A program made the position numbers and the translations under genes. This document shows positions 33,277 through 43,088 of a DNA stretch of 64,000 nucleotides, one piece after another. A model generated the notes under the pieces. It was given only the letters and a program-made list of their open reading frames with translations. It was not told where the DNA came from and made no database searches. Source of the DNA: Aphanothece saxicola GSE-SYN-MK-01-06B (GTDB lineage Bacteria > Cyanobacteriota > Cyanobacteriia > PCC-6307 > Cyanobiaceae); the NCBI GenBank assembly GCA_019359745.1, contig JAHHGT010000005.1, positions 124,001-188,000 of the forward strand, given 5' to 3'. Position 1 is the first letter of the stretch; the number at the start of each line of letters is the position of its first letter.

Positions 33277-34536
33277 TCAGCCGGCCTGGGGCAGCTCCGG
33301 CGCCGCCTCAGGCGCCTCGGGCTGGGCGAGCCCCAGACGGTGCACCATCCAGGGGGCTGTGAACCCCTGCAGGCCCACGGTCATCAGGATCGTCAGGAAC
33401 ACCAGCCCCTTGAGGGCGCCGCCACCGGGCACCTCGGCCCGGTCGAGTTCAAGGGCGAAAAGGCTCACCACCGCCGCGGTGACGATGCCGCGCGGAGCGA
33501 TCCAGCTGAGCAGCGCCTTCTCCTTCCAATCAAGGCTGGGCAGCCCCAGGCCCGTGAGCTGGATCAGCGGCCAGCGCATCAGCATCAGGGCCACGACGCA
33601 ACCGACGCCCCCCAGGCCCAGGGGGCTCAGTTCCGCCCAGGAGACGTCGGCCGCCAGCAGGGGGAACAGCACGGTGATGGCCAGCATGGCCAGCTGGCGG
33701 ATCAGCGCATCGAGCTGGGTGGCGGCCGCATCGAGGCGCAGCCCCACCACCACCCCGGCGCTCACGGCCGCCGGCAGGCCCGATTCGGGCAGCAGGGCCT
33801 CGCAGCCGCTGAACATCAGAAACAGCACCCCCAAGGTGAGTTGCAGCTCCAGGCCATCGGGCTCGGCCGTCCCCTCCCCGCCCCTGGCTGCCGCCAGGGC
33901 GCCCAGGCGGCGGAGGGCCTCCGAGAGCAGCAGGCCGGCCAGTCCGCCGAGGGCCACCCCACCCCCCAGGCGCAGCAGCAGCCGGGAGGCCACCTCCTGC
34001 CAACCGCCCAGGTCGCCCAGGGTCACCTGGAGCAGCACCAGGCCCAGCACCGCACTCACCGGTTCGAGGATCAGGCCTTCGGCCTCCAGAAGTTGGCCCA
34101 GCTTCGGGGCCAGCCGCAGCTGGCGCACCATCGGGGTGACCACCGTGGGACCGGTGGCCAGGGCGATGGCGCCATAGACCAGGGCCAACGACCAGGGCAG
34201 GCCCGCCAGCGCATGGGCCAGCAGGGCGGCCACGGGCAGCCCCAGCACCAGGCGCACCAGCACCAGTTGCAGCACCGAACGCTGCAGGTCGCGGCCGGCC
34301 AGGCGCAGGTTCAGCCCGCCATCGAAGAGCACCAGGCTCACCAGCAGGCCCACCAACGGCTCCAGGCCGGCGCCGAGGTTCTCGGGATGGACGATGTCGA
34401 AGCCGGCATGGCCCGCCAGCAGGCCCATCCCCAGCAGCAGCACCACGGCGGGCTGGCCGGTGACCCAGGCCGTGGCCTGGGCGAGGGAGCCGGCGAAGAA
34501 GGCCGAACCCCAGATCAGTGCCAGCCGCTCACTCAA
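33277..34536 (-). CDS. Cation:proton antiporter (CPA family)
   Basis: A 419-residue membrane protein with 12-13 hydrophobic helices. Core elements of Na+(K+)/H+ exchangers are present: LVSLVLFDGGLNLRLAGRDL, GAIALATGPTVVTPMVRQLR (the unwound helix region), and LLSWIAPRGIVTAAVVSLFA, where the arginine-glycine motif is typical of CPA1. The ion selectivity is not clear; TGPTVV replaces the more usual TDPxxV, so the aspartate of that motif is absent. No regulatory TrkA-type domain follows, unlike in some relatives. ldpA lies directly downstream. Confidence 0.9.
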   Translation of the reverse strand: MSERLALIWGSAFFAGSLAQATAWVTGQPAVVLLLGMGLLAGHAGFDIVHPENLGAGLEPLVGLLVSLVLFDGGLNLRLAGRDLQRSVLQLVLVRLVLGLPVAALLAHALAGLPWSLALVYGAIALATGPTVVTPMVRQLRLAPKLGQLLEAEGLILEPVSAVLGLVLLQVTLGDLGGWQEVASRLLLRLGGGVALGGLAGLLLSEALRRLGALAAARGGEGTAEPDGLELQLTLGVLFLMFSGCEALLPESGLPAAVSAGVVVGLRLDAAATQLDALIRQLAMLAITVLFPLLAADVSWAELSPLGLGGVGCVVALMLMRWPLIQLTGLGLPSLDWKEKALLSWIAPRGIVTAAVVSLFALELDRAEVPGGGALKGLVFLTILMTVGLQGFTAPWMVHRLGLAQPEAPEAAPELPQAG

Positions 34537-34584
34537 CGCCCTGGGAGTCCGCGGAACCGGCCCAGGCTATGGGGTGAACCCGGC

Positions 34585-35046
34585 TCAGGCAGGAACGAGC
34601 TGCTCCAGCGGCTGCCAGCGCAGGGCGCGGGCGCCGCCCATCTCCACCACCAGCTTCAGCCGCGGTTCGCGGCGGCAGAGGTCGCAGAGGGCGGCGAGCT
34701 CGGAGCTGCTGAGCACCTGGCCCTCCAGCAGCCACAGCAGCACCGGCCCGTCGCCGGCCAGCTGGGGGCCCAGCAGGGGCATCACCCGTTGCACCTCGCC
34801 CACGGCGGCCGCCCGGCCGACGCTGTGGTGGCCCAGGTGGGGCGGACGGATGCCATGCAATTGCAGGAGGTAGGCCTCCGGATCCCCGAGCCCGCGGGCG
34901 GAGGTGAGGTGGGCCCTGTAGCCGGCCGCCCGCAGCCGCCGCAGCAGGCGCGTTTCGGAGCCACCCTCCAGGGGAACGAACAGGGCGAGGGCACCGCAGC
35001 GCTCCAGCTCGGTGCGGAAACCACGGCCGGTCATCAGCAGAGGCAT
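34585..35046 (-). CDS. ndhN: NAD(P)H-quinone oxidoreductase subunit N
   Basis: A 153-residue NdhN, an oxygenic-photosynthesis-specific subunit of NDH-1 on the thylakoid membrane, used in cyclic electron flow and respiration. It starts [20 protein letters not shown] and has [40 protein letters not shown] and [20 protein letters not shown], all highly conserved. I use ATG 35046; the open frame extends 24 codons upstream, but homologues begin MPLL. It is divergent from the ribosomal cluster. Confidence 0.95.
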   Translation of the reverse strand: MPLLMTGRGFRTELERCGALALFVPLEGGSETRLLRRLRAAGYRAHLTSARGLGDPEAYLLQLHGIRPPHLGHHSVGRAAAVGEVQRVMPLLGPQLAGDGPVLLWLLEGQVLSSSELAALCDLCRREPRLKLVVEMGGARALRWQPLEQLVPA

Positions 35047-35460
35047 CGGGAGCGGCAGGCGAATCGCCGGCTGAGTCTGGCAGCCGGTGCGGGGCCCGGG
35101 GGTGGTGGTGCACACCATGGGGTACTGTTGTCTCTTGTGCTGTAGATCTGTGCCCGTCCGCTAGCCGGGCCTCCAGAGAACAGCACGGGGTCCGTCAGTG
35201 GTGACGAACCCTTCCTGGCCCGTACGACTCCTGCAACGCTTCGTCGTTGCCGTGACCGTCGGGATACTGCCCGAGGCCTCACCGCTTCCGGCAAGTCCCA
35301 GCCCGCTGATTCGCCTCGCTAGCCCCTGACCCTCGGGTCAATCTGCGATTCCACGAATTCAGCCCCCCGCCGCACAGCGGGTCCTCCACGGATTTCGGGC
35401 CTTGGCCCTGAATCCATGGCGGCACGCCGCGGCTGTCCAGCTGGTGTTGTTCTCCCTCCC
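35047..35460 (+). promoter_or_regulatory. 414-bp promoter and leader region of the ribosomal cluster
   Basis: No gene is seen here. It must hold the ndhN promoter (minus) and the rplC promoter (plus). Small hairpins occur at 35236-35253 (GCAACG/CGTTGC) and 35327-35340 (TGACC/GGTCA). The strongest is at 35390-35415: an 11-bp stem with one mismatch and a CTTG loop, ending 45 bases before rplC. A possible -10, TAGATC at 35143, lacks a good -35. Confidence 0.55.
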
Positions 35461-36108
35461 ATGTCCATCGGCATTCTTGGGAAGAAGCTGGGTATGTCCC
35501 AGTTCTTCGACGAAGAAGGCAAATCCATTCCGGTCACCTTGATCGAAGCGGGTCCCTGCCGCATCACCCAAATCAAGAGCGAAGCCACCGACGGTTACAC
35601 CGCGGTGCAGCTCGGCTTCGGCGAAACCCGCGAGAAGCTCGTCAACAAGCCCGCCAAGGGCCACCTGGCCAAATCCGGCGAAGTGCCCCTGCGGCACCTC
35701 AAGGAGTACCGGCTGGAGGCCATCGACGGTCTCGAGCTGGGGGCGCCCGTCACCGTCGGTGACTTCAGCCCCGGCCAGAAGGTTGACGTCAGCGGCGACA
35801 CGATCGGTCGTGGTTTCTCGGGCCTGCAGAAGCGCCACGGCTTCAGCCGCGGCCCCATGAGCCACGGCTCCAAGAACCACCGCGAGCCAGGCTCCATCGG
35901 CGCCGGCACCACCCCAGGCCGGGTCTACCCCGGCAAACGGATGGCTGGCCGTTACGGCGGCAAGCAGATCACCACCCGAGGCCTCACCATCCTCAAGGTG
36001 GATGCGGAACGCAATCTGCTCGTCGTGAAGGGCTCGGTACCCGGCAAGCCCGGCGCCCTGCTCGACATCCGCCCGGCCCGGCGGGTGGGCGTCCCCGCAG
36101 CGAACTGA
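35461..36108 (+). CDS. rplC: 50S ribosomal protein L3 (uL3)
   Basis: A 215-residue L3, starting [20 protein letters not shown] at ATG 35461. The long central loop that reaches towards the peptidyl transferase centre is [20 protein letters not shown], then [19 protein letters not shown]. The glutamine that is methylated in E. coli L3 (GQNQTPG context) is replaced by alanine in GAGTTPG. First gene of the cluster, since rpsJ (S10) is absent here, as in other cyanobacteria. rplD follows 11 bp later behind a GAGGAG ribosome binding site. Confidence 0.97.
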   Translation: MSIGILGKKLGMSQFFDEEGKSIPVTLIEAGPCRITQIKSEATDGYTAVQLGFGETREKLVNKPAKGHLAKSGEVPLRHLKEYRLEAIDGLELGAPVTVGDFSPGQKVDVSGDTIGRGFSGLQKRHGFSRGPMSHGSKNHREPGSIGAGTTPGRVYPGKRMAGRYGGKQITTRGLTILKVDAERNLLVVKGSVPGKPGALLDIRPARRVGVPAAN

Positions 36109-36119
36109 GGAGAACACCC

Positions 36120-36755
36120 ATGACTGACTGTGTGATTCGCGACTGGCAAGGCAAGGAGAGCGGCAAGGCTCCCCTCGACCTCAAGGTCGCCAAGGAAACA
36201 TCCGCCAACGGCCTGCTGCACAGGGCCGTGGTGCGCCAGCTGGCCCATACCCGTCAGGGCACCGCCAGCACCCTCACCCGTGCCGAAGTGGCCGGTGGCG
36301 GCCGCAAGCCCTACAAGCAGAAAGGCACCGGCCGGGCCCGCCAGGGCTCGATCCGCACCCCCCTGCGGCCAGGCGGTGGCGTGATCTTCGGACCCAAGCC
36401 CCGCAGCTATGCCGTGGCGATGAACCGCAAGGAGCGTCGCCTGGCCCTGCGCACCGCCCTGATGAGCCGCGTCGCGGACATCACCGTGGTGAAGGGCTTC
36501 GGCGCCGGGCTCGAGACCCCCAAAACCAAGGAGATCACCGCCGCCCTGTCCCGCTTCGGCATCGAGGCCGGCGACAAGGTGCTGCTGATCCTCGATGGCG
36601 CTCCCGAGGCGGTGACCCGCTCGGTGCGCAACCTCGAAAAGGTGAAGCTGATCGCCGCTGATCAGCTCAACGTGTTCGATCTGCTCCATGCCAACAAGCT
36701 GGTGCTCAGCGAAGAGGCACTGGCGAAGATTCAGGAGGTCTACGGCGATGTCTGA
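36120..36755 (+). CDS. rplD: 50S ribosomal protein L4 (uL4)
   Basis: A 211-residue L4. The exit-tunnel loop is clear: [20 protein letters not shown], then [20 protein letters not shown]. The globular part ends with [20 protein letters not shown]. In enterobacteria L4 represses its own operon through the leader; whether that applies here is unknown, but a leader hairpin exists. The ATG follows a GAGGAG site, and the stop overlaps the rplW start by 8 bases. Confidence 0.97.
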   Translation: MTDCVIRDWQGKESGKAPLDLKVAKETSANGLLHRAVVRQLAHTRQGTASTLTRAEVAGGGRKPYKQKGTGRARQGSIRTPLRPGGGVIFGPKPRSYAVAMNRKERRLALRTALMSRVADITVVKGFGAGLETPKTKEITAALSRFGIEAGDKVLLILDGAPEAVTRSVRNLEKVKLIAADQLNVFDLLHANKLVLSEEALAKIQEVYGDV

Positions 36756-37050
36756 GCGTTTTGCAGGCCGGCTGGCGGACGTGATCCGTCGCCCGCTGAT
36801 CACCGAGAAGGCCACCCGGGCCATCGAGATCAACCAGTACACCTTCGAGGTGGACCATCGGGCCGCCAAGCCTGATATCAAGGCGGCCGTCGAGCATCTG
36901 TTCGACGTCAAGGTCGTCGGCGTCAGCACGATGAATCCCCCCCGCCGCTCCCGTCGGGTCGGTCGCTTCGCCGGCAAACGCGCCCAGGTGAAGAAAGCGG
37001 TGGTGCGCCTTGCCGAAGGCAACGCCATCCAGTTGTTCCCTGAGTCCTGA
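36748..37050 (+). CDS. rplW: 50S ribosomal protein L23 (uL23)
   Basis: A 100-residue L23, starting [20 protein letters not shown]. It lines the tunnel exit and docks trigger factor and [23 protein letters not shown] and [20 protein letters not shown] are conserved. The start lies within the end of rplD (gcgATGtcTGA), so the two are translationally coupled. Confidence 0.97.
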   Translation: MSERFAGRLADVIRRPLITEKATRAIEINQYTFEVDHRAAKPDIKAAVEHLFDVKVVGVSTMNPPRRSRRVGRFAGKRAQVKKAVVRLAEGNAIQLFPES

Positions 37051-37065
37051 GGGATCTGAAACGTC

Positions 37066-37929
37066 ATGGCAATCCGTAAGTACAGACCCAACACTCCCGG
37101 CACCCGCACGCTGGTCGTCACCGACTTCAGCGACATCACGGGCAAGAACCGGGAACGGGGCCTGGTGGTGTCCAAGCACCGCCACAAGGGCCGCAACAAC
37201 CGCGGCGTGATCACCTGCCGCCACCGCGGCGGTGGCCACAAGCGCCTCTACCGCATCGTCGACTTCCGTCGCGACAAGCACGGGGTGAGCGCCAAGGTGG
37301 CCGCGATCCACTACGACCCGCACCGCAACGCCCGTCTGGCGCTGCTCTATTACACCGACGGCGAGAAGCGCTACATCCTCGCTCCCGCCAACGTGGCCGT
37401 GGGCCAGAGCGTCATCTCCGGTCCCGACGCCCCGATTGAGAACGGCAACGCCCTTCCCCTTTCGGCCATCCCCCTGGGCTCGAGCGTTCACAACGTCGAG
37501 CTCTACGCCGGCCGCGGCGGCCAGATGGTGCGCACCGCCGGGGCCAGCGCCCAGGTGGTGGCCAAGGAAGGTGACTACGTCGCCCTCAAGCTGCCCTCCA
37601 CCGAGGTGCGGCTGGTGCGCCGCGAGTGCTACGCCACCCTCGGTGAGGTGGGCAATGCCGAACAGCGCAACACCAGCCTGGGCAAGGCCGGCCGCAAGCG
37701 CTGGCTGGGCCGCCGTCCGGAAGTGCGCGGCAGCGTGATGAACCCCTGCGACCACCCCCACGGGGGCGGTGAAGGCCGGGCACCGATCGGCCGCTCCGGT
37801 CCTGTCACGCCCTGGGGCAAACCCGCCCTGGGCCTCAAGACCCGCAAGCGCAACAAGCCGAGCAACCGGTTCGTGCTGCGGAAACGACGCCGCACCTCCA
37901 AACGGAGCCGTGGCGGACGCGACTCCTGA
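37066..37929 (+). CDS. rplB: 50S ribosomal protein L2 (uL2)
   Basis: A 287-residue L2, an early assembly protein near the peptidyl transferase centre and an intersubunit bridge. It starts [20 protein letters not shown]. The conserved C-terminal block [20 protein letters not shown] contains the invariant histidine implicated in peptidyl transfer geometry. The basic tail [16 protein letters not shown] is typical. It follows rplW by 15 bp. Confidence 0.97.
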   Translation: MAIRKYRPNTPGTRTLVVTDFSDITGKNRERGLVVSKHRHKGRNNRGVITCRHRGGGHKRLYRIVDFRRDKHGVSAKVAAIHYDPHRNARLALLYYTDGEKRYILAPANVAVGQSVISGPDAPIENGNALPLSAIPLGSSVHNVELYAGRGGQMVRTAGASAQVVAKEGDYVALKLPSTEVRLVRRECYATLGEVGNAEQRNTSLGKAGRKRWLGRRPEVRGSVMNPCDHPHGGGEGRAPIGRSGPVTPWGKPALGLKTRKRNKPSNRFVLRKRRRTSKRSRGGRDS

Positions 37930-37964
37930 TGACCCACACCGCTCTGCTGTTCGCCTGATCCGCC

Positions 37965-38240
37965 ATGGGACGCTCACTCAAAAAAGGCCCGTTCGTCGCC
38001 GACCACCTGCTCCGCAAGGTCGAGAAGCAGAACGCTGCCGACGACAAGACCGTGATCAAGACCTGGTCACGGGCCTCCACCATCCTGCCGATGATGATCG
38101 GCCACACCATTGCCGTTCACAACGGCAAGGCCCACGTGCCCGTCTACGTGACGGAGCAGATGGTGGGCCACAAGCTGGGCGAATTCGCCCCCACCCGCAC
38201 ATTCCGCGGTCACATCAAAGACAAGAAGGGAGGCCGCTGA
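37965..38240 (+). CDS. rpsS: 30S ribosomal protein S19 (uS19)
   Basis: A 91-residue S19, starting [20 protein letters not shown]. It contacts S13 in the 30S head near the A site. [20 protein letters not shown] and [20 protein letters not shown] are the family signatures. It lies between rplB and rplV, with a 4-bp gap to rplV. Confidence 0.97.
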   Translation: MGRSLKKGPFVADHLLRKVEKQNAADDKTVIKTWSRASTILPMMIGHTIAVHNGKAHVPVYVTEQMVGHKLGEFAPTRTFRGHIKDKKGGR

Positions 38241-38244
38241 TCTG

Positions 38245-38604
38245 ATGGCAACCACCACATCCGACACCCAGGCCCTGGCACACGGCCGCTTCATCCGCGG
38301 TTCCGTGTCGAAGGTGCGCCGGGTTCTCGATCAGATCCGGGGTCGCACCTACCGCGACGCCCTGATCATGCTCGAGTTCATGCCCTACCGCTCCACCGGC
38401 CCGATCACCAAGGTGCTCCGCTCCGCGGTCGCCAATGCCGAGCACAACCTCGGCCTCGATCCGGCGACCCTGGTCATCAGCCAGGCCATCGCCGACATGG
38501 GACCCTCCCTGAAGCGGTTCCGGCCCCGAGCCCAGGGCCGCGCCTTCGCCATCAAAAAGCAAACCTGCCACATCAGCATTGCTGTGGCAGCGCCCACCGC
38601 CTGA
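38245..38604 (+). CDS. rplV: 50S ribosomal protein L22 (uL22)
   Basis: A 119-residue L22. It begins with a short variable stretch ([20 protein letters not shown]), followed by [20 protein letters not shown]. The tunnel-lining hairpin is [20 protein letters not shown]. That loop forms part of the macrolide-sensitive constriction with L4. Spacing to rpsC is 19 bp. Confidence 0.96.
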   Translation: MATTTSDTQALAHGRFIRGSVSKVRRVLDQIRGRTYRDALIMLEFMPYRSTGPITKVLRSAVANAEHNLGLDPATLVISQAIADMGPSLKRFRPRAQGRAFAIKKQTCHISIAVAAPTA

Positions 38605-38623
38605 CCCCCGAGGACACCGCCCG

Positions 38624-39352
38624 ATGGGACACAAGATCCATCCAACCGGCCTGCGCCTGGGGATCACCCAGGATCACCGCTCCCGCTGGTACGCCCCAAG
38701 CAAGACCTATCCCCTCCTCCTTCAGGAGGACGACCGGATCAGGAGGTTCATCAACAAGAAGTACGCCGCCGCCGGCATCAGCGACGTGCTGATCGCCCGT
38801 AAGGCCGACCAGCTCGAAGTGGAACTCAAGACCGCCCGTCCGGGCGTTCTCGTGGGCCGCCAGGGCAGCGGCATCGAGGAGCTGCGTACCGGCATCCAGA
38901 AGACCCTCGGCGACGCCCACCGTCAGGTGCGCATCAACGTGGTCGAGGTGGAGCGGGTCGACGCCGACGCCTTCCTGCTGGCCGAATACATCGCCCAGCA
39001 GCTGGAGAAGCGGGTGGCCTTCCGGCGCGTCATGCGCATGGCGGTGCAACGCGCCCAACGGGCCGGGGTGCTGGGTCTGAAGCTCCAGGTGAGCGGCCGC
39101 CTCAACGGCGCCGAAATCGCCCGGACGGAGTGGACCCGCGAGGGTCGCGTGCCCCTGCACACGCTCCGCGCTGACATCGACTACGCCACCAAGGTGGCCA
39201 CCACCACCTATGGGGTCCTGGGCATCAAGGTCTGGGTGTTCAAAGGAGAGGTGCTTCCCGGTCAGCAAGACCAGCTGCCCGTGGGTGGAGCACCGAAACG
39301 CCGCGCCAACCGCCGGCCGCAACAGTTCGAAGACCGCTCCAACGAGGAGTGA
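38624..39352 (+). CDS. rpsC: 30S ribosomal protein S3 (uS3)
   Basis: A 242-residue S3, part of the mRNA entry site. It starts [20 protein letters not shown], and the KH RNA-binding domain carries [16 protein letters not shown] (GxxG loop). The C-terminal half has [20 protein letters not shown] and [21 protein letters not shown] use ATG 38624 (an upstream in-frame start at 38579 is inside rplV). The 3' end gives a longer, Arg-rich tail than in E. coli. Confidence 0.97.
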   Translation: MGHKIHPTGLRLGITQDHRSRWYAPSKTYPLLLQEDDRIRRFINKKYAAAGISDVLIARKADQLEVELKTARPGVLVGRQGSGIEELRTGIQKTLGDAHRQVRINVVEVERVDADAFLLAEYIAQQLEKRVAFRRVMRMAVQRAQRAGVLGLKLQVSGRLNGAEIARTEWTREGRVPLHTLRADIDYATKVATTTYGVLGIKVWVFKGEVLPGQQDQLPVGGAPKRRANRRPQQFEDRSNEE

Positions 39353-39368
39353 TCAGGAGGCCTGAACC

Positions 39369-39833
39369 ATGCTGAGTCCAAAACGCGTCAAGTTCCGAAA
39401 ACAGCAGCGAGGCCGCATGCGCGGCGTCGCCACGCGCGGCAACACGATCGCCTTCGGCGATTTCGCCCTGCAGGCCCAGGAGTGCGGGTGGATCACCTCC
39501 CGTCAGATCGAGGCCAGCCGCCGTGCCATGACCCGCTACGTCAAGCGGGGGGGCAAGATCTGGATCCGGATCTTCCCCGACAAACCCGTCACCATGCGGC
39601 CTGCCGAAACCCGCATGGGTTCCGGTAAGGGCAACCCGGAATTCTGGGTGGCCGTGATCAAGCCGGGCCGCATTCTCTTCGAGATGGGCGGCCCCGAGAT
39701 CACGCCCGAAATCGCCAAGGAAGCCATGCGTCTGGCCCAGTTCAAACTGCCGCTCAAGACGAAGTTCCTCGCCCTGGCCGATCAGGTGGCAGCCGCCCCC
39801 GAACCCGCCCTCGCCGTCGCCGTCGAATCCTGA
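39369..39833 (+). CDS. rplP: 50S ribosomal protein L16 (uL16)
   Basis: A 154-residue L16 with the family start [20 protein letters not shown]. It helps place tRNA at the A site. [20 protein letters not shown] and [20 protein letters not shown] are conserved. The C-terminus has an Ala/Glu/Val-rich extension beyond [21 protein letters not shown]. Spacing to rpmC is 2 bp. Confidence 0.97.
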   Translation: MLSPKRVKFRKQQRGRMRGVATRGNTIAFGDFALQAQECGWITSRQIEASRRAMTRYVKRGGKIWIRIFPDKPVTMRPAETRMGSGKGNPEFWVAVIKPGRILFEMGGPEITPEIAKEAMRLAQFKLPLKTKFLALADQVAAAPEPALAVAVES

Positions 39834-39835
39834 CC

Positions 39836-40048
39836 ATGGCCCGCCCCACCATCACCGATGTGCGTTCGCTCAGCGACGCCCAGATCGGCGAACAGATCGA
39901 CGGCGTCCGTCGCGAACTGTTCGACCTCCGCTTCCAGCAGGCCACGCGCCGACTGGAGCACCCGCACCGCTTCAAGGAGGCCCGCATCAAGCTGGCCCAC
40001 CTGCTGACGGTGCAGGAGGAGCGTCAGCGCTCCACCGTCGCCTCCTGA
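39836..40048 (+). CDS. rpmC: 50S ribosomal protein L29 (uL29)
   Basis: A 70-residue L29, a two-helix protein near the tunnel exit. [20 protein letters not shown] then [20 protein letters not shown] is the family pattern. The start is ATG 39836, 2 bases past rplP, so it is probably coupled. Confidence 0.95.
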   Translation: MARPTITDVRSLSDAQIGEQIDGVRRELFDLRFQQATRRLEHPHRFKEARIKLAHLLTVQEERQRSTVAS

Positions 40049-40065
40049 TTCCCCCCTCGATCCCC

Positions 40066-40317
40066 ATGGCACTCAAGGAAAGGGTCGGCACCGTCGTCAG
40101 CGACAAGATGGACAAAACGGTGGTGGTGGCGGTGGAAAACCGCTTCCCCCACCCCATCTATCAGAAGACCGTCCGCCGCACCACCCGCTACAAAGCCCAC
40201 GACGAAGCCAACAGCTGCCGCGTGGGCGACCGGGTCCGCATCACCGAGACCCGTCCCCTCAGCCGCACCAAACGGTGGGCCGTGGCCGAAGTTCTCTCCA
40301 CCACCAGCGCCGGCTGA
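40066..40317 (+). CDS. rpsQ: 30S ribosomal protein S17 (uS17)
   Basis: An 83-residue S17 of OB fold. [20 protein letters not shown] starts it, followed by [20 protein letters not shown] and [20 protein letters not shown]. It binds 16S rRNA in the 5' domain. The next gene, rplN, begins 10 bp downstream. Confidence 0.97.
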   Translation: MALKERVGTVVSDKMDKTVVVAVENRFPHPIYQKTVRRTTRYKAHDEANSCRVGDRVRITETRPLSRTKRWAVAEVLSTTSAG

Positions 40318-40327
40318 GGAACCACCC

Positions 40328-40693
40328 ATGATTCAGCAGGAAACCTTCCTCAACGTCGCTGACAACAGTGGCGCCAAGCGCATCCAGTGCATCCGGGTGC
40401 TCGGCACCAACCGTCGCTACGCCCACGTGGGCGATGTGATCGTGGCCGCCGTCAAGGACGCCATGCCCAACATGGGCGTCAAGAAGTCGGATGTGGTCAA
40501 GGCCGTGGTGGTGCGCACCCGGGCCACGCTGCGCCGCGACACCGGCAACGCCATCCGCTTCGACGACAACGCCGCGGTGATCCTCGGCAACGACAACAAC
40601 CCCAAGGGCACCCGCGTCTTCGGTCCGGTCGCCCGGGAACTGCGCGAGCGCAACTTCACCAAGATCGTGTCCCTCGCCCCGGAGGTGATCTGA
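40328..40693 (+). CDS. rplN: 50S ribosomal protein L14 (uL14)
   Basis: A 121-residue L14, starting [20 protein letters not shown]. It forms an intersubunit bridge and is the docking site of Rsf[21 protein letters not shown] and the C-terminal [20 protein letters not shown] are highly conserved. It is separated from rplX by a single base. Confidence 0.97.
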   Translation: MIQQETFLNVADNSGAKRIQCIRVLGTNRRYAHVGDVIVAAVKDAMPNMGVKKSDVVKAVVVRTRATLRRDTGNAIRFDDNAAVILGNDNNPKGTRVFGPVARELRERNFTKIVSLAPEVI

Positions 40694-40694
40694 G

Positions 40695-41051
40695 ATGGCC
40701 ACCGCAACCCCCAAGGCCAGGCCCGTCGAGCGCATCAAGATGCGCATCCGCAAAGGTGACACCGTCCAGGTGATCGCCGGCAAGGATCGCGGCAAGACCG
40801 GCGAGGTGCTCCGCACCCTGCCCAACGAGAACCGTGTCGTGGTGCAGGGCATCAACCTGCGCACCCGCCACGTCAAACCCACCCAGGAAGGCGAGACGGG
40901 CCGCATCGTCACCGAGGAAGCGTCCCTGCACGCCTCCAACGTGATGCTGTACTCCACCGCCAACAAGGTGGCCAGCCGGGTGGAGATCGTCGTCCAGGAC
41001 GACGGCAGCAAGAAGCGCCGCCTCAAGAAGACCGGGGAGGTGCTCGACTGA
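40695..41051 (+). CDS. rplX: 50S ribosomal protein L24 (uL24)
   Basis: A 118-residue L24 with a KOW motif: [20 protein letters not shown] then [20 protein letters not shown]. It starts 23S rRNA assembly. The first ten residues ([10 protein letters not shown]) are a variable extension. The 107-bp gap to rplE is pyrimidine-rich, without recognisable genes. Confidence 0.97.
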   Translation: MATATPKARPVERIKMRIRKGDTVQVIAGKDRGKTGEVLRTLPNENRVVVQGINLRTRHVKPTQEGETGRIVTEEASLHASNVMLYSTANKVASRVEIVVQDDGSKKRRLKKTGEVLD

Positions 41052-41158
41052 CCGCCCCCCACCGCGTCGCCCGCGACGCCACCCCCGCTCCGCGTCCCTG
41101 CTCCCCTCCCCCGTCCGCCTTCTGACCACGTCCAGAAGCGCCCCCCCATCCCCCCGTC

Positions 41159-41698
41159 ATGTCACTCAAACAGCGCTACCGGGAGACGATCCAGCCCAAG
41201 CTGCTGAAGGATCTCAACCTCTCCAACGTCCACGAGGTTCCCAAGGTGGTCAAGGTCACCGTCAACCGGGGCCTCGGTGAAGCCGCCCAGAACGCCAAGG
41301 CCCTCGAGGCCTCGATCACCGAACTGGCGACCATCACCGGTCAGAAGGTGGTGGTGACCCGCGCCAAGAAGGCCATCGCCGGCTTCAAGATCCGCCAGGG
41401 CATGCCGATCGGCGTGGCCGTCACCCTGCGGGGCGAGCGGATGTATGCCTTCCTCGAGCGTCTCATCCACCTGGCGCTGCCTCGCATCCGCGACTTCCGC
41501 GGCGTGAGCCCCAAGAGCTTCGACGGACGGGGTAACTACACCCTGGGGATCCGGGAGCAGATCATCTTCCCCGAGATCTCCTTCGACAAGATCGATGCCA
41601 TCCGGGGGATGGACGTCACGATCGTGACCAACGCCCGTAACGACGATGAGGGCCGGGCCCTCCTCCGCGAAATGGGAATGCCGTTCCGCAATACCTGA
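41159..41698 (+). CDS. rplE: 50S ribosomal protein L5 (uL5)
   Basis: A 179-residue L5 that binds 5S rRNA and the P-site t[43 protein letters not shown] and [20 protein letters not shown] are diagnostic. It ends MGMPFRNT. In most bacteria rpsN (S14) follows; here rpsH comes directly, with rpsN elsewhere as in other cyanobacteria. Confidence 0.97.
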   Translation: MSLKQRYRETIQPKLLKDLNLSNVHEVPKVVKVTVNRGLGEAAQNAKALEASITELATITGQKVVVTRAKKAIAGFKIRQGMPIGVAVTLRGERMYAFLERLIHLALPRIRDFRGVSPKSFDGRGNYTLGIREQIIFPEISFDKIDAIRGMDVTIVTNARNDDEGRALLREMGMPFRNT

Positions 41699-41718
41699 GC
41701 CCCCTCCCGGACACGACC

Positions 41719-42120
41719 ATGGCCAACCACGACCCGATCTCAGACATGCTCACTCGCCTTCGCAACGCGAGTGAAAAGCGCCACGAGCGCACCAGGATTC
41801 CCGCCTCGCGGCTTTCCCGCAGCATCGCCAATGTGCTGCAGCAGGAAGGTTTCATCGCCGCCATCGCCGAAGAAGGCGAAGGCGTGCAGCGCCAGCTGGT
41901 GCTTGAGCTGAAATACAGCGGCAAGCACCGCCAGCCCACCATCCGCTCCGTGCAGCGGGTGAGCAAGCCCGGCCTGCGCATCTACAAGAACACCCGCCAG
42001 CTGCCCAAGGTGCTGGGCGGCCTCGGCGTGGCGATCATCTCCACCTCCCGGGGTGTGATGAGCGACCGTGATGCCCGCAAGCAGGGCGTCGGCGGCGAAG
42101 TGCTCTGCTACGTCTACTGA
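41719..42120 (+). CDS. rpsH: 30S ribosomal protein S8 (uS8)
   Basis: A 133-residue S8, a primary 16S rRNA-binding protein. It starts [20 protein letters not shown] and ends with the family's [20 protein letters not shown] then EVLCYVY. In E. coli S8 represses the spc operon. The gap to rplF is 16 bp. Confidence 0.97.
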   Translation: MANHDPISDMLTRLRNASEKRHERTRIPASRLSRSIANVLQQEGFIAAIAEEGEGVQRQLVLELKYSGKHRQPTIRSVQRVSKPGLRIYKNTRQLPKVLGGLGVAIISTSRGVMSDRDARKQGVGGEVLCYVY

Positions 42121-42136
42121 TCCCAGGAGTTGTTCC

Positions 42137-42676
42137 ATGTCTCGTATCGGTAAAGCCCCGATCCCCATTCCCGACAAGGTCACCGTCAGCCTCGATGGCC
42201 TGGCGGTCACCGTGAAGGGTCCCAAAGGGGAACTCAGCCGCGTTCTTCCGGAGGGCGTCAGCGTCAGCCAGGAAGGCGGCACCGTGGTGGTGAGCCCCAC
42301 CACCACCCACCGTCGCTCCCGTGAGCGCCACGGCCTCAGCCGCACCCTCGTCGCCAACATGGTGGAAGGGGTCAGCCAGGGCTTCACCCGCAAGCTCGAG
42401 ATCGTCGGCGTCGGCTACCGCGCCCAGGTCCAGGGGCGCAAGCTCGTGGTCAGCGCCGGCTACAGCCACCCGGTGGAGATGGTTCCCCCCGAAGGGGTCA
42501 CCTTCTCGGTCGAGAACAACACCTCGGTCTTCGTCTCCGGCCCCGACAAGGAGCTGGTGGGCAACGAGGCGGCCAAGATCCGCGGCATTCGTCCCCCCGA
42601 GCCCTACAAGGGCAAGGGCATCAAGTACGAAGGTGAGCGGATTCTGCGCAAGGCCGGCAAGACCGGCAAGAAATGA
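42137..42676 (+). CDS. rplF: 50S ribosomal protein L6 (uL6)
   Basis: A 179-residue L6, start ATG 42137 ([20 protein letters not shown]). It sits near the factor-binding site. [20 protein letters not shown] is conserved, and the C-terminal signature is [21 protein letters not shown] longer in-frame ATG at 42068 lies inside rpsH and is rejected. Confidence 0.97.
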   Translation: MSRIGKAPIPIPDKVTVSLDGLAVTVKGPKGELSRVLPEGVSVSQEGGTVVVSPTTTHRRSRERHGLSRTLVANMVEGVSQGFTRKLEIVGVGYRAQVQGRKLVVSAGYSHPVEMVPPEGVTFSVENNTSVFVSGPDKELVGNEAAKIRGIRPPEPYKGKGIKYEGERILRKAGKTGKK

Positions 42677-42708
42677 GGTCTGCTCGAGCGTCATCCGTCT
42701 GATCCCCC

Positions 42709-43074
42709 ATGTCTACCCTCTCCCGCAAACAGCAGACCCAGAAGCGTCACCGCCGCCTGCGTCGTCTGCTCTCCGGCACCGCCGCCCGTCCCAGGCTGGC
42801 CGTGTTCCGCTCCAACAATCACATCTACGCCCAGGTCATCGACGACGACGCCCAGAGCACCCTCTGCGCCGCGTCCACCCTCGACAAGGACCTGCGCACC
42901 AGCGTCACGGCGGGCGCCACCTGTGACGCCTCCGTCGCGGTGGGCCAGCTCGTCGCCCAGCGCGCCCTCGCCAAGGGCATCCAGCAGGTGGTCTTCGATC
43001 GCGGCGGCAACCTGTACCACGGCAGGGTCAAGGCCCTTGCTGACGCCGCCCGGGAAGCGGGCCTTCAGTTCTGA
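42709..43074 (+). CDS. rplR: 50S ribosomal protein L18 (uL18)
   Basis: A 121-residue L18 that helps load 5S rRNA. It starts [20 protein letters not shown], followed by [20 protein letters not shown]. It ends with [20 protein letters not shown] and EAGLQF, the usual C-terminus. rpsE follows after 14 bp. Confidence 0.97.
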   Translation: MSTLSRKQQTQKRHRRLRRLLSGTAARPRLAVFRSNNHIYAQVIDDDAQSTLCAASTLDKDLRTSVTAGATCDASVAVGQLVAQRALAKGIQQVVFDRGGNLYHGRVKALADAAREAGLQF

Positions 43075-43088
43075 TCCCTGCTCTCACC

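Noticed and set aside
30554..34177. 1207-codon open frame on the plus strand
   Set aside because: It lies opposite the Ycf45, LdpA and antiporter genes, all with clear motifs. Its translation is low-complexity (H/Q/R/G-rich) with no domain. High third-position GC keeps antisense frames open here.
33340..35145. 601-codon plus-strand open frame
   Set aside because: Antisense to the antiporter and ndhN; translation is Q/H/G-rich and lacks any domain.
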